Of a stretch of 64,000 bases of DNA, positions 1 through 8,507 are shown in pieces. Below the pieces are notes generated by a model that ran no database searches, was not told the DNA's origin, and worked only from the letters and a program-made list of their open reading frames with translations. Location of the stretch: NCBI GenBank assembly GCA_964424105.1, contig CAYRHJ010000001.1:62001-126000 (forward strand). Reading direction: 5' to 3'. Made by a program: the position numbers and the translations under genes. The first letter of the stretch is position 1; each line of letters starts with the position of its first letter. The DNA is from CAYRHJ01 sp964424105. GTDB taxonomy: Bacteria > Planctomycetota > Phycisphaerae > UBA1845.

Positions 1-2
1 CT

Positions 3-2132
3 TGTCAGACCGGCAGCGATCCCTGCCCGGGTCAAGCCTGTGACGAAGTAAATGACCTATGCGTGCCGCTGGCTGGCGGTGTTCCTTTCATCAATGAATT
101 TCACTACGACAACAGCGGAACTGACACCGGTGAGTTCGTCGAAATTGCTGGTCCCGCCGGAACTGATCTGACTGGGTGGTCGGTAGTCGGTTACAACGGC
201 AACGGTGGTGGTACGTATCAAACCGCCAATTTGTCGGGGGTTATCCCCGATCAAGGCGGCTGCATGGGTACGCTGGATTTCGCTTTTGTCGGCATGCAGA
301 ACGGTTCACCGGACGGGTTAGCATTGGTCGATGACACTGGCGCCGTGATCGAATTCATCAGTTACGAAGGTTCATTCGTAGCCACCAACGGACCGGCCAA
401 CGGGATGACCTCGGTGGACATTGGTGTAGCGGAGGAGCCGGCGCCTGCCATCGGCCTATCGCTTCAGTTGAGCGGATCGGGCAGTGCGTCCGCCGATTTC
501 ACTTGGCAAGCGCCCGTGGCTGAAACACCCGGCCTGCCCAACAACAGCCAGACGTTCGCAGGTTGCGGCGGGTGCAGCGTTGACCCTGAATGTGACGATG
601 GACAGTTCTGCAACGGGTTGGAGACGTGTTTGGCGGGGTCCTGCCAGCCGGGGAATCCGCCGAATTGCGATGACGGCGTCGCCTGCACGGACGATTCGTG
701 CAACGAAACCACCGATTCCTGCGAGAACGTCGCGAATGACGGTAACTGCAATGACGGGTTGTTTTGCAACGGGTCCGAATCGTGCAGCGCGATCTTCGGT
801 TGTCAAGCCGGCACGCCGCCCAACTGCAACGACGGCGTAGCCTGCACGGACGATTCCTGCAACGAGGGCACGGACACCTGCGACAACGCGCCCAATCACG
901 GGATTTGCGATGATGGATTCTTCTGTAACGGCCCGGAAGCCTGCAACGCTACGTTGGGTTGTCAGGCCGGTACACCTCCGAACTGCAACGACGGCGTGGC
1001 GTGCACGGATGATTCCTGCAACGAGGGAACCGATTCGTGTGACCACGTGCCCAACGACGCTGCTTGCGATGACGCGCTGTTCTGCAACGGCGCGGAAACG
1101 TGCCATGCTACGCTTGATTGTCAATCCGGAATCGGCATCAATTGCGATGATGGCGTAGCCTGCACGGATGATACCTGCAACGAGGGAACCGACTCGTGCG
1201 ATAGCCTCGCCAATGACGCCAACTGCGACGACGGGTTGTTCTGCAACGGCGGCGAGACGTGTCATTCCACGCTCGATTGTCAACCCGGCACGGATCCCTG
1301 CGCTCCCGATCCCTGCGACGAGGGTTCAGACACGTGCGGGATGGCCGGGGGGGCGGAGCTGTGGATGGCGTTTAGCGCCGGCGTCTCGGTGCCGGGTGTT
1401 GGCACCGTGACCAACGAGGACATCGTCGCCTATGATCTCCTGTCCGGCACCTGGTCGCTGGTCTTCGACGGTTCGGACGTGGGTTTGGGCTCGCTGGCCA
1501 TCAACGGTTTCGCGCTGCTCCCGGACGGCGACATCCTGCTGACGTTTACCGCCGCCGCGAGCATCCCCGGATTGACCGGCGCTCCGAGCGGCACGACGGC
1601 CGACGACTCGGACATCATTCGCTTCACGCCAACCTCGCTGGGCTTGACGACGGCCGGCTCGTTCAGCTTCTACTTCGATGGCAGTGACGTCGGTTTGAGC
1701 AGCAACGACGAAGACATTGACGCCATCGGGCTGACCCCGTCCGGACAGTTGATCCTCTCGGTGATCGGCAACTTCGCCGGCACCGGGGCCAGCGGCGTCG
1801 ATGAAGACCTGTTCGTCTTCAACGCCACAAGCCTAGGCTCGGTAACCGCCGGCAGCTTCGCGATGTACTTCGACGGCAGCGACGTCGGACTGGCATCGTC
1901 TACCAGCGAAGACATTGACGCAGCCGGGCTGACCTCCAGCGGCAATCTGCTGCTGTCGACGCTGGGCAATTTCAGCGTTAGTGGTCTGTCCGGCGCCGAC
2001 GAAGACGTGTTCGAGTTCTCGCCCACGTCGCTGGGATCAAACACATCCGGCTCGTTCACGATGTTCCTGGATTTGAGCACGGTGGGTATTGCTACTTCTG
2101 CCGACGTCATCGCCGTGGAGTTAATCGAATAG
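3..2132 (+). CDS. Cys-rich exported protein with lamin-tail-like domain (5' end outside window)
   Basis: The frame is open from the first bases, encoding a Cys-rich stretch before a GTG at 63, so the true start lies upstream. After that comes a lamin-tail-like domain (about residues 25-190; FINEFHYDN, GEFVEIAGPAGTDLTGW). Next are about four tandem Cys-rich repeats of 53 residues, each with CDDGxFCNG and DGVACTDDSCNEGTDxC, as in Cys-rich repeats of secreted proteins. The C-terminal part repeats FDGSDVGL and EDIDAxGL and is probably a beta-rich module. No catalytic motif is visible. It is probably a secreted or surface structural protein; this is inference from domain style. No sorting signal is seen at the C-terminus. 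Confidence 0.8.
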   Translation, partial: CQTGSDPCPGQACDEVNDLCVPLAGGVPFINEFHYDNSGTDTGEFVEIAGPAGTDLTGWSVVGYNGNGGGTYQTANLSGVIPDQGGCMGTLDFAFVGMQNGSPDGLALVDDTGAVIEFISYEGSFVATNGPANGMTSVDIGVAEEPAPAIGLSLQLSGSGSASADFTWQAPVAETPGLPNNSQTFAGCGGCSVDPECDDGQFCNGLETCLAGSCQPGNPPNCDDGVACTDDSCNETTDSCENVANDGNCNDGLFCNGSESCSAIFGCQAGTPPNCNDGVACTDDSCNEGTDTCDNAPNHGICDDGFFCNGPEACNATLGCQAGTPPNCNDGVACTDDSCNEGTDSCDHVPNDAACDDALFCNGAETCHATLDCQSGIGINCDDGVACTDDTCNEGTDSCDSLANDANCDDGLFCNGGETCHSTLDCQPGTDPCAPDPCDEGSDTCGMAGGAELWMAFSAGVSVPGVGTVTNEDIVAYDLLSGTWSLVFDGSDVGLGSLAINGFALLPDGDILLTFTAAASIPGLTGAPSGTTADDSDIIRFTPTSLGLTTAGSFSFYFDGSDVGLSSNDEDIDAIGLTPSGQLILSVIGNFAGTGASGVDEDLFVFNATSLGSVTAGSFAMYFDGSDVGLASSTSEDIDAAGLTSSGNLLLSTLGNFSVSGLSGADEDVFEFSPTSLGSNTSGSFTMFLDLSTVGIATSADVIAVELIE

Positions 2133-2529
2133 CACGGCATTCCGAGTCGAGTGAAAGTATTCTACCGTTGAGGTGCTGAGGGTAACTTGTGCCGTCCAGC
2201 CAACCCGATTGAATTGCATCTCTAAGACCCATCGTTCTGCTTCGCTCCTGTCCGCTGCGCGATGGTCTGTAGTGATGGGCCGCTAAAACGTCGAAATGCG
2301 TGAAATCCCACGCCGCGTGCGTGATTTGACGCAGGATCGCATCGGAAGTCAGCGGAAGAAGGTTCGGGTGTCCGACGAGTTGGAATAATGTGCGTTCCGT
2401 TCTGGATTCCGGCGATCGCCGGAATGAAAACCTTCGCCGCCACCCCGGCGAAAGCCGGGGTCCAGGAAAGCGCACTGACGGCTGGATTCCGGCGTTCGCC
2501 GGAATGACGCATGCTGACGGTCAAGGAAC
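2133..2529. other. Intergenic region upstream of the hydrogenase operon
   Basis: This 397-base gap has no convincing gene; the reverse-strand reading frames here look like chance products of the palindromes. Its 3' third carries three strong 20-base palindromes, the last ending 24 bases before the first hydrogenase start codon. The promoter must lie here or upstream, but I cannot assign a -35/-10 pair. Confidence 0.6.
2406..2505. repeat. Cluster of three palindromic repeats (hairpins)
   Basis: Three 20-base palindromes: ATTCCGGCGATCGCCGGAAT at 2406-2425, ACCCCGGCGAAAGCCGGGGT at 2442-2461 and ATTCCGGCGTTCGCCGGAAT at 2486-2505. The same two hairpin types recur at 7581, 13446, 15537, 36815, 51113 and 61431, making a dispersed family. 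Paired copies share a spacer beginning CCAG and ending CTGG, suggesting that the mobile unit is a two-hairpin element. Here they lie directly in front of the hydrogenase operon and could affect its mRNA. Confidence 0.85.
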
Positions 2530-3774
2530 ATGACAAGAGGAACACAAATTGCTCAGTCATGGGTACGGAGTGCAGAAGGGGGTGAATCGCCGGTGGAACC
2601 GACAAAAAGTCATGGCCCAGCAGGAAACGATTTTGTCCCTTCGATGATCGTGATCGAACCGCGAGCGCTGGGTGATCTTTTCGACATCCTCAGGTCTGAC
2701 GGTTACACGCTCGTAGGCCCCACCGTTCGCGACCAAGTTATTGTTTACGACGAGATCCATTCAACCGAGGATCTTCCGATCGGTTGGACGGATCAGCAGG
2801 AACCCGGTTCCTATCGTCTACAGAAACGCGATGACCAGGCCTATTTCGGTTTTGCCGTCGGGCCACACTCGTGGAAGAAATATCTGTTTCCCTCGTCCGA
2901 GAGGCTGTATCAAGTATCGCGAGATGGGAAGGACCTGACGATTACGACGGATGGCGCCGGTGCGACGAAGCTGGCATTCATCGCGGCGCGTTCCTGTGAA
3001 TTGCACGCCATCGCCATTCAAGACAAGGTTTTCACCGGCGGGGTGTATTCGGATCCGCATTACCGCGCCCGACGGGAAAACGTTTTCATTTTGGCCGTCA
3101 ACTGTACGGAACCCGGGAAAACGTGCTTTTGTGCGTCGATGGGGACCGGCCCCGCGGTCGATCCTGGCTTCGATCTTGCGTTGACCGAGATCATCGACGA
3201 TACGCGGCATGATTTTCTGGTTCAGATCGGCAGCGAGCGTGGCGGCGAAGTTCTTCAACAAGTCCGCCATCGGGCTGCCACAGGCGATGACGAGCGGCAG
3301 CGGGAGCGTCTTCTGGACGAAGCTTCGCGGCGGATGGGCCGTTCGATGGACACCGCGGGATTGAAGGAGCTGCTGAGTCGTAATCTCGAAAACCCACGCT
3401 GGGACGAGGTGGCCCAGCGCTGTTTGAGCTGCGCCAATTGCACGATGGTTTGTCCGACGTGCTTTTGTTCCACGGTCGAGGACGTCACCGACTTGAGCGG
3501 CGATCACGCTGAGCGCTGGCGAAAGTGGGACTCGTGTTTCACCATGGATTTTTCGTACATCGTCGGTGGAAGCGTTCGTGCGTCAACGCGATCGCGCTAC
3601 AGACAGTGGCTGACGCACAAGCTGGGCACTTGGCACGATCAGTTCGGGTCGAGCGGTTGCGTGGGTTGTGGGCGGTGCATTACGTGGTGTCCGGTCGGGA
3701 TCGACATTGTTGAGGAAGCGGCGGCCATTCGCCGGACGGACGGCGACAAGGTGAGACGAAAGCGACCGGCCTAG
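2530..3774 (+). CDS. hydB: Group 3b-type [NiFe] hydrogenase beta subunit, 4Fe-4S protein
   Basis: This is the electron-transfer subunit of a cytoplasmic bidirectional (sulf)hydrogenase, related to the HydB/AsrA family. It passes electrons between the hydrogenase module and the flavin subunit. The C-terminal third carries two ferredoxin-like Cys clusters, CLSCANCTMVCPTC from about residue 298 and CVGCGRCITWCPVGID from about residue 377; the long N-terminal part is typical of the family. An AAGGA lies just before the ATG at 2530, but an internal ATG at 2644 begins closer to the conserved N-terminus, so the start is uncertain. It is first in the operon, 12 bases before the cNMP-binding gene. Confidence 0.88.
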   Translation: MTRGTQIAQSWVRSAEGGESPVEPTKSHGPAGNDFVPSMIVIEPRALGDLFDILRSDGYTLVGPTVRDQVIVYDEIHSTEDLPIGWTDQQEPGSYRLQKRDDQAYFGFAVGPHSWKKYLFPSSERLYQVSRDGKDLTITTDGAGATKLAFIAARSCELHAIAIQDKVFTGGVYSDPHYRARRENVFILAVNCTEPGKTCFCASMGTGPAVDPGFDLALTEIIDDTRHDFLVQIGSERGGEVLQQVRHRAATGDDERQRERLLDEASRRMGRSMDTAGLKELLSRNLENPRWDEVAQRCLSCANCTMVCPTCFCSTVEDVTDLSGDHAERWRKWDSCFTMDFSYIVGGSVRASTRSRYRQWLTHKLGTWHDQFGSSGCVGCGRCITWCPVGIDIVEEAAAIRRTDGDKVRRKRPA

Positions 3775-3786
3775 GGGGTTACTTGT

Positions 3787-4248
3787 ATGTCTTCGAACAC
3801 GTTCGATTGGCCTAACTTAGCGGTATTCAAGGGTTTGCCCCAAAACTACCTGCACCTGCTGGCTCGCACCGAAACCGTCGAGCGATACGAACCTCGCGAA
3901 CTGATCTTTCACGAGGGAGACGAGGCAGACCGGTTTTTTATTATTGTAGAAGGAACCGTTGCCATCGAGATTTTCACCAATGAACGAGGTCCGGTCACGA
4001 TTCAAACCATCGGCGCGGGGGAGATATTGGGGTGGTCATGGTTGGTTGAGCCTTATCGGTGGCATTTCGATGCCCAGGCTACGGCGCCGACGGAATTGAT
4101 CGCGTTTGACGCTAGCGTGGTACGCGGGGCGCTCGATGAGTACCCCGATTTCGGGTTCGCCATGATGAAGCGGTTCCTCCCGATCATCGTGCGACGGCTT
4201 CAGGCCACAAGGTTGCAACTGTTGGATATCTACCATGTTCACACTTGA
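3787..4248 (+). CDS. Cyclic-nucleotide-binding domain protein in hydrogenase operon
   Basis: A 153-residue protein consisting almost entirely of a cNMP-binding (CRP-type) beta-barrel. The characteristic sequence LIFHEGDEADRFFIIVEGTVAIEI sits at about residues 38-61, followed by the phosphate-cassette region IGAGEILGWSWL. There is no C-terminal helix-turn-helix, so it is not a DNA-binding CRP. It lies between the beta and gamma hydrogenase genes and overlaps gamma by 14 bases, which argues for co-translation. A role as a small regulatory or assembly component of the hydrogenase is inference; such a gene is often seen at this place in related operons. Confidence 0.85.
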   Translation: MSSNTFDWPNLAVFKGLPQNYLHLLARTETVERYEPRELIFHEGDEADRFFIIVEGTVAIEIFTNERGPVTIQTIGAGEILGWSWLVEPYRWHFDAQATAPTELIAFDASVVRGALDEYPDFGFAMMKRFLPIIVRRLQATRLQLLDIYHVHT

Positions 4249-5098
4249 GCAAGAACCGATATCCATGACCACCAGGGACCCCATGCTCCCGGATTGGTAT
4301 CGAATCCGGTGCGTTCGCCGCGAGAACCTTGACACGTTTACGTTGCAATTGGAAGTTTGCGACGGGATGACGAGTTTTCCGTTCGCCCCCGGCCAATTCA
4401 ACATGCTCTACGTCTACGGTGTCGGCGAAATCCCCATTTCCATCAGCGGAAACCCGGCGCAGACCGATCGAATCATTCACACGACGCGGGCCGTGGGAAC
4501 GGTGACGCGGGCCATGTGGCGAATGAAACGCGGGGACGTCATCGGCCTGCGAGGCCCATACGGTTCAGCGTGGCCCGTCAGCGAGGCGCGGGGTCATGAT
4601 GTCGTGGTCATCGCCGGCGGCATCGGTGTGGCACCTTTGCGCCCCGTGCTTCATCATCTTCAATCTCATCGAGCCGATTACGGAAACGTCGTGTTGCTCC
4701 ACGGGGCACGGACGCCCGACGATCTCCTGTACACCGACGAGATCGCATCGATGTCGGAATCATCGCGGATGGAGGTGGACACCACCGTCGACCGAGCGGT
4801 TACCGGCTGGCACGGTAACGTCGGCGTGGTCACAACACTGGTTCCCGGTGCGGGTTTCGATTCCCAAGACGCCATCGCCATGGTCTGCGGCCCCGAAGTG
4901 ATGATACGTTTCACCATCAAGGCGCTCACCGACCGAGGCATGACCAAGGATCGGATTTACGTTTCCATGGAACGGAACATGAAGTGTGCCGTCGGGTTCT
5001 GCGGCCACTGCCAATACGGCACCAGGTTCATTTGCAAGGACGGTCCGGTGTTTCGATATGACGAAATCGAGGGCGTTTTCAACGTCCGGGAGTTTTGA
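4235..5098 (+). CDS. hydG: Group 3b-type hydrogenase gamma subunit, FAD/NAD(P)-binding
   Basis: Flavoprotein subunit that exchanges electrons with NAD(P)H, homologous to the sulfhydrogenase gamma subunit and PyrK/ferredoxin-NADP reductases. The N-terminal half is an FAD-binding barrel (FAPGQFNMLYVYGVGEIPIS). A Rossmann NAD(P)-binding domain follows (VVIAGGIGVAPLRPVL). The C-terminal tail carries the [2Fe-2S] ligand pattern CAVGFCGHCQYG...C from about residue 251. The ATG at 4235 overlaps the preceding gene; an ATG at 4265 is an equally plausible start. The stop overlaps a possible TTG start of the next gene. Confidence 0.9.
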   Translation: MFTLEQEPISMTTRDPMLPDWYRIRCVRRENLDTFTLQLEVCDGMTSFPFAPGQFNMLYVYGVGEIPISISGNPAQTDRIIHTTRAVGTVTRAMWRMKRGDVIGLRGPYGSAWPVSEARGHDVVVIAGGIGVAPLRPVLHHLQSHRADYGNVVLLHGARTPDDLLYTDEIASMSESSRMEVDTTVDRAVTGWHGNVGVVTTLVPGAGFDSQDAIAMVCGPEVMIRFTIKALTDRGMTKDRIYVSMERNMKCAVGFCGHCQYGTRFICKDGPVFRYDEIEGVFNVREF

Positions 5099-5100
5099 CC

Positions 5101-5883
5101 ATGCCCCGCAACGGCAAACCCAAGCTCGCTGTCTGGAAGTTCGCCTCCTGCGACGGTTGTCAGCTCAGCCTGCTGGACTGCGAAGATGAACTTCTCGACG
5201 TGGCTGGGGCCATCGACATCGCCTATTTCCCCGAAGCATCCCGCAACGTGCAGCCGGGCCCCTACGACCTGTCGCTCGTCGAGGGATCGATCACCACGCC
5301 GCACGACGCCGAACGCATCCACAAGATTCGGCGTGATTCCAAGCACCTGGTGACGATCGGTGCCTGCGCCACGGCGGGAGGTATTCAGGCGCTTCGCAAC
5401 TTCAAGAACGTGAAGGATTTTACCAGGCTCGTCTATGCGTCACCGCAGTACATCGACACGCTCAAAAAATCAACGCCCATCGCCGATCACGTGCGGGTCG
5501 ATTTCGAGCTGCGTGGCTGTCCGATCAACAAGGCCCAGCTTGTCGAAGTCCTCAGCGCTTTCCTGCATGGACGCAAACCCAACGTGCCCACGTACAGCGT
5601 CTGTGTGGAATGCAAGCGGCAAGATATCGTCTGCGTCATGGTCGCCCACGGGACTCCTTGTCTGGGACCGGTCACGCAGGCTGGTTGCGGGGCGATTTGT
5701 CCGCTCTATTGTCGCGGTTGCTACGCGTGTTTCGGCCCCAAAGAAACCCCCAACGTCCCGTCGCTGGCTGACTGGTGGCGAGATCGGTTGAGTGTGCCGA
5801 ATCTGGACGTCGTGCGATCATTGCGCACGTACAACGCCGCGGCCAGGGAGTTTGAGCGGGAAAGCATTCGCCATGAAAACTGA
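5101..5883 (+). CDS. hydD: Group 3b-type [NiFe] hydrogenase small (delta) subunit
   Basis: Small subunit carrying the proximal Fe-S cluster next to the NiFe site. The N-terminal CDGC motif (C17/C20, in FASCDGCQLSLLDCED) is diagnostic. Further cluster cysteines appear near 83 (GACATAGG), 140 (RGCPINKAQ) and in the Cys-rich C-terminal region (CGAICPLYCRGCYACFG). There is no Tat signal, consistent with a cytoplasmic enzyme. I chose the ATG at 5101; a TTG at 5095 overlapping the gamma stop codon is possible. About 260 residues is a normal length for group 3b delta subunits. Confidence 0.92.
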   Translation: MPRNGKPKLAVWKFASCDGCQLSLLDCEDELLDVAGAIDIAYFPEASRNVQPGPYDLSLVEGSITTPHDAERIHKIRRDSKHLVTIGACATAGGIQALRNFKNVKDFTRLVYASPQYIDTLKKSTPIADHVRVDFELRGCPINKAQLVEVLSAFLHGRKPNVPTYSVCVECKRQDIVCVMVAHGTPCLGPVTQAGCGAICPLYCRGCYACFGPKETPNVPSLADWWRDRLSVPNLDVVRSLRTYNAAAREFERESIRHEN

Positions 5884-5952
5884 CTGAAGCTCGGATTTGG
5901 GCTGAACCGGCGAATGATCGTTTTCCCTTGTCGGCGCGGGGAGGTATCGAAC

Positions 5953-7254
5953 ATGGTCACCCATAATCAACACCGCACGATCAAGGTTGACTATCTCGCC
6001 CGCGTCGAAGGCGAGGGGGCGTTGCGCATCAAAATCAAAAACGGCAAGCTCGAGGACGTAAAGTTGAAGATTTTCGAGCCGCCGCGTTTTTTTGAAGCGC
6101 TGCTCCGTGGGCGGGGTTTCATGGAGGCTCCGGACATCACCGCCCGAATCTGCGGAATCTGCCCCGTAGCTTACCTGATGGGGGCGGTACACGCGATGGA
6201 GATGATTTGTGGAACACAAATCCCGCATCCGATCCGCGAGCTTCGACGCCTGCTCTACTGCGGTGAGTGGATCGAAAGCCACATCCTGCACATGGCTATG
6301 CTGCACGCGCCGGACTTTCTCGGTTATCCAGACGCCATCGCGATGGCCAAGGATCACCCGGACGTGGTGAAAAGGGCGCTCAAGATCAAGAAGATCGGTA
6401 ACGACATCATGATCCTGCTCGGCGGGCGCGAGATTCACCCCATCAACGTTCGCGTCGGCGGATTCTATAAGATCCCGACCACTCGACAGCTTCGCAATTT
6501 GGTTGACGACCTCAAGTGGGGACTCGATGCCTCGATGGAGATGATGCAATTCGTTTCCGGGCTTAGCTATCAGAACTTCGAGCCGGATTACGAATTCGTT
6601 TGCCTGCGACACCCCGACGAATACCCGTTCAACGAGGGACGGCTGGTTTCGAACAAGGGAATCGATGTTCCCATTTGCGAGTACGACAACGTGCTGATCG
6701 AGGAGCACGTCCCGCATTCGACGGCCCTGCATTCGCAGGTGAAAGGGCGAGGACCCTGCCACGTCGGGCCTTTGGCGCGATATTCCATGAACTTCGAGAA
6801 ACTCACGCCGCTGGCCAAGAAAGCAGCCCAGCAGGCGGGTCTGAAGCAGACCTGTAGCAATCCCTTCAAGAGCATCATCGTACGCGGGGTCGAGACCGTT
6901 TTCGCGTTTGAAGAAGCGTTGCGCATCATAGACGCATACAAGGAGCCCCATCGGCCCCACGAGGAGGTGACGCCTCGGGCGGGAACGGGCTATGGCTGCA
7001 CGGAGGCGCCTCGCGGCATTTGCTACCACCGCTACACCATCGACGACGTTGGCACGATCGTCGATGCCAAGATCGTGTCACCCACTGCCGTCAATCAAAA
7101 GGCCATCGAAAAGGACCTTTGGCACTTTGTCGAGTCGAATCTGGATCTCCCCGACGACAAACTTCAATGGGAATGCGAGCAGGCGATTCGAAATTACGAT
7201 CCTTGCATTTCCTGCTCGGCCCATTTCCTCAACCTACAGGTGGACCGATCATGA
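5953..7254 (+). CDS. hydA: Group 3b-type [NiFe] hydrogenase large (alpha) subunit
   Basis: Catalytic subunit binding the NiFe(CN)2CO centre. The N-terminal ligand motif RICGICP (C67/C70) and the C-terminal motif DPCISCSAH (C418/C421, H424) are both intact. After the His only nine residues remain (to 433), a short tail that the downstream protease may remove. The ATG at 5953 is preceded by GGGGAGG at good spacing; an in-frame ATG at 5914 would add 13 residues without such a site. The stop codon overlaps the protease start as ATGA, indicating translational coupling. With beta, gamma and delta this completes an NAD(P)-linked cytoplasmic hydrogenase. Confidence 0.95.
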   Translation: MVTHNQHRTIKVDYLARVEGEGALRIKIKNGKLEDVKLKIFEPPRFFEALLRGRGFMEAPDITARICGICPVAYLMGAVHAMEMICGTQIPHPIRELRRLLYCGEWIESHILHMAMLHAPDFLGYPDAIAMAKDHPDVVKRALKIKKIGNDIMILLGGREIHPINVRVGGFYKIPTTRQLRNLVDDLKWGLDASMEMMQFVSGLSYQNFEPDYEFVCLRHPDEYPFNEGRLVSNKGIDVPICEYDNVLIEEHVPHSTALHSQVKGRGPCHVGPLARYSMNFEKLTPLAKKAAQQAGLKQTCSNPFKSIIVRGVETVFAFEEALRIIDAYKEPHRPHEEVTPRAGTGYGCTEAPRGICYHRYTIDDVGTIVDAKIVSPTAVNQKAIEKDLWHFVESNLDLPDDKLQWECEQAIRNYDPCISCSAHFLNLQVDRS

Positions 7255-8048
7255 CCCGCGGGAAGCCGACAACATCGCGGGAATCGCAGGCATCGCAGCA
7301 ATCGCAGGAATCGCCGGAATCCGCGACATCGCAGAAACCGGGGCCTCGTTTGGTCATTGGCGTGGGCAACGTACATCGACGCGATGACGGGGTGGGGATT
7401 CACGTAGCCCGCCATGTCAAATCAATGATGGCCCGTTCCTGGCCCAGATTACCTTTAGAGTTCTCAATACCCCGGTTGTATCCAACTGTGTCTTCGTGCA
7501 TCCCGGCACTTCGTCAAAATGATTTAGCCACAGAGATCACCGAGACCGCTCTCTGTGCCCTCTGTGGCCGGTCAACCGCGATTCCGGCTTTCGCCGGAAT
7601 GACGGATGGGGCTGGAATGACAGAAGGGGCTGAGATGATGGGCCGCGAGGTGGTCGTAACGGAATCATCAGGCGAAGGTGCTTCGCTGATGGCCCTGTGG
7701 GAACACGCCGATGACGTGATTCTCATCGACGCGGTTCGGTCCGGGTCGACGCCGGGTCGGATTCACCGCTTGAACGCCCATGGCGAGCGGTTGCCCAGCG
7801 ATTTCTTCCATTACTCGACGCACGCTTTCAGTGTGGCAGAGGCCGTTGAAATGGCCCGGGCGTTGGGCTCCCTGCCAAACCGGCTGGTCGTTTATGGCAT
7901 CGAGGGCCAGGATTTCTCCGCCGGCATAGGACTGTCTGATGCCGTAGCCGGCGCGGTGGCGACCGTCGCGGGGCAAATCGTCGCCGCGATTGACGGGGAA
8001 TCCGCACAAGGAAAAGGAGGTGGAACGTGCACGAGCTGTCTTTGTTGA
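7251..8048 (+). CDS. Hydrogenase maturation protease with internal repeat insertion
   Basis: Endopeptidase of the HyaD/HycI family, which clips the large-subunit C-terminus after Ni insertion. The N-terminal motif GVGNVHRRDDGVG carries the acidic residue that binds Ni in the family. Later conserved pieces are ILIDAVRSG, STHAF and YGIEG. At about 265 residues it is some 100 longer than usual. Part of the excess is a low-complexity N-terminal tail (residues 2-30). The rest is an insertion of about 80 residues after the first helix, encoded by a CCACAGAG/CTCTGTGG inverted repeat and an ATTCCGGC palindrome (7527-7600). The frame survives, but activity is uncertain. The start overlaps hydA and the end overlaps hypA by 22 bases. 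Confidence 0.82.
   Translation: MTRGKPTTSRESQASQQSQESPESATSQKPGPRLVIGVGNVHRRDDGVGIHVARHVKSMMARSWPRLPLEFSIPRLYPTVSSCIPALRQNDLATEITETALCALCGRSTAIPAFAGMTDGAGMTEGAEMMGREVVVTESSGEGASLMALWEHADDVILIDAVRSGSTPGRIHRLNAHGERLPSDFFHYSTHAFSVAEAVEMARALGSLPNRLVVYGIEGQDFSAGIGLSDAVAGAVATVAGQIVAAIDGESAQGKGGGTCTSCLC
7527..7600. repeat. Two palindromic repeats inside the protease gene
   Basis: GCCACAGAG at 7527-7535 is inverted as CTCTGTGGC at 7560-7568. ATTCCGGCTTTCGCCGGAAT follows at 7581-7600. Both look like intergenic repeat types rather than coding sequence. They are translated in frame as part of an extra segment that separates conserved protease blocks. Confidence 0.8.
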
Positions 8049-8287
8049 AAGACCTGCTGCGAAAGATCGAATCGGTTTCGGAGGAAAACGGTGGCGGAAG
8101 GGTCGTGGGCGTCAAGGTCAGACTCGGGGCCCTCGCCCATATTTCCCCCGGTCACTTTCGCGAGCATTTCGTCCACGGAACCAAAGGAACCCGAGCCGAA
8201 AACTCCACGCTCGATATCGAAGTCAGCCAAGACGCAAACGATCCGCACGCGCAAGATATTCTGCTGGAGAGCGTCGAAGTAGCCTGA
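8027..8287 (+). CDS. hypA: HypA-like nickel metallochaperone lacking the zinc domain
   Basis: Begins MHELSLLKDLL, the HypA N-terminus whose His2 binds Ni in the family, and continues with the HypA-like GVKVRLGALAHISPGHFREHF. The zinc-ribbon domain with its two CxxC pairs is absent: the 86-residue protein contains no cysteine and ends DPHAQDILLESVEVA. The GTG start at 8027 has a very good AAGGAGG six bases upstream, so this is the intended start. It overlaps the end of the protease gene. It is probably a short HypA-like chaperone for the neighbouring hydrogenase; whether it delivers Ni without Zn is unknown. Confidence 0.8.
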   Translation: MHELSLLKDLLRKIESVSEENGGGRVVGVKVRLGALAHISPGHFREHFVHGTKGTRAENSTLDIEVSQDANDPHAQDILLESVEVA

Positions 8288-8292
8288 ATCGA

Positions 8293-8333
8293 TACGAGCC
8301 GCGAGCGCAAAGCGAGCGGTCCCCCGCGCTCCG
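8293..8333. repeat. 41-base dispersed repeat, copy 1
   Basis: The segment starting TACGAGCCGCGAGCGCAAAG and running to GCGCTCCGT matches 8550-8590 with one mismatch. It lies just after hypA, in the 220-base gap before hypF. The rest of the gap also holds a degenerate piece of the ATTCCGGC family (GAACGCCGGAATCCAGAAG, about 8422). Confidence 0.85.
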
Positions 8334-8507
8334 TGCTGTGCCGAGACAGCGCCAAGCATTGCCCACGACCGCCTGCCTGTGCGTGTACGCACGCAGACAG
8401 GTGAGGGAGCGGTCCCCCCGGAGAACGCCGGAATCCAGAAGCGCAGACAGGGGCGCACGGCATGGCTCGACCGTGCAGGAAACGGGAGTTTGACTGGACT
8501 GACCGAT

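Noticed and set aside
456..1283. Long reverse-strand frame over the Cys-rich repeats
   Set aside because: Shadow of the real gene's repetitive DNA; low-complexity protein with no domain.
5914..5952. Upstream ATG for the hydrogenase large subunit
   Set aside because: The ATG at 5953 has a strong GGGGAGG site and begins at the conserved N-terminus.
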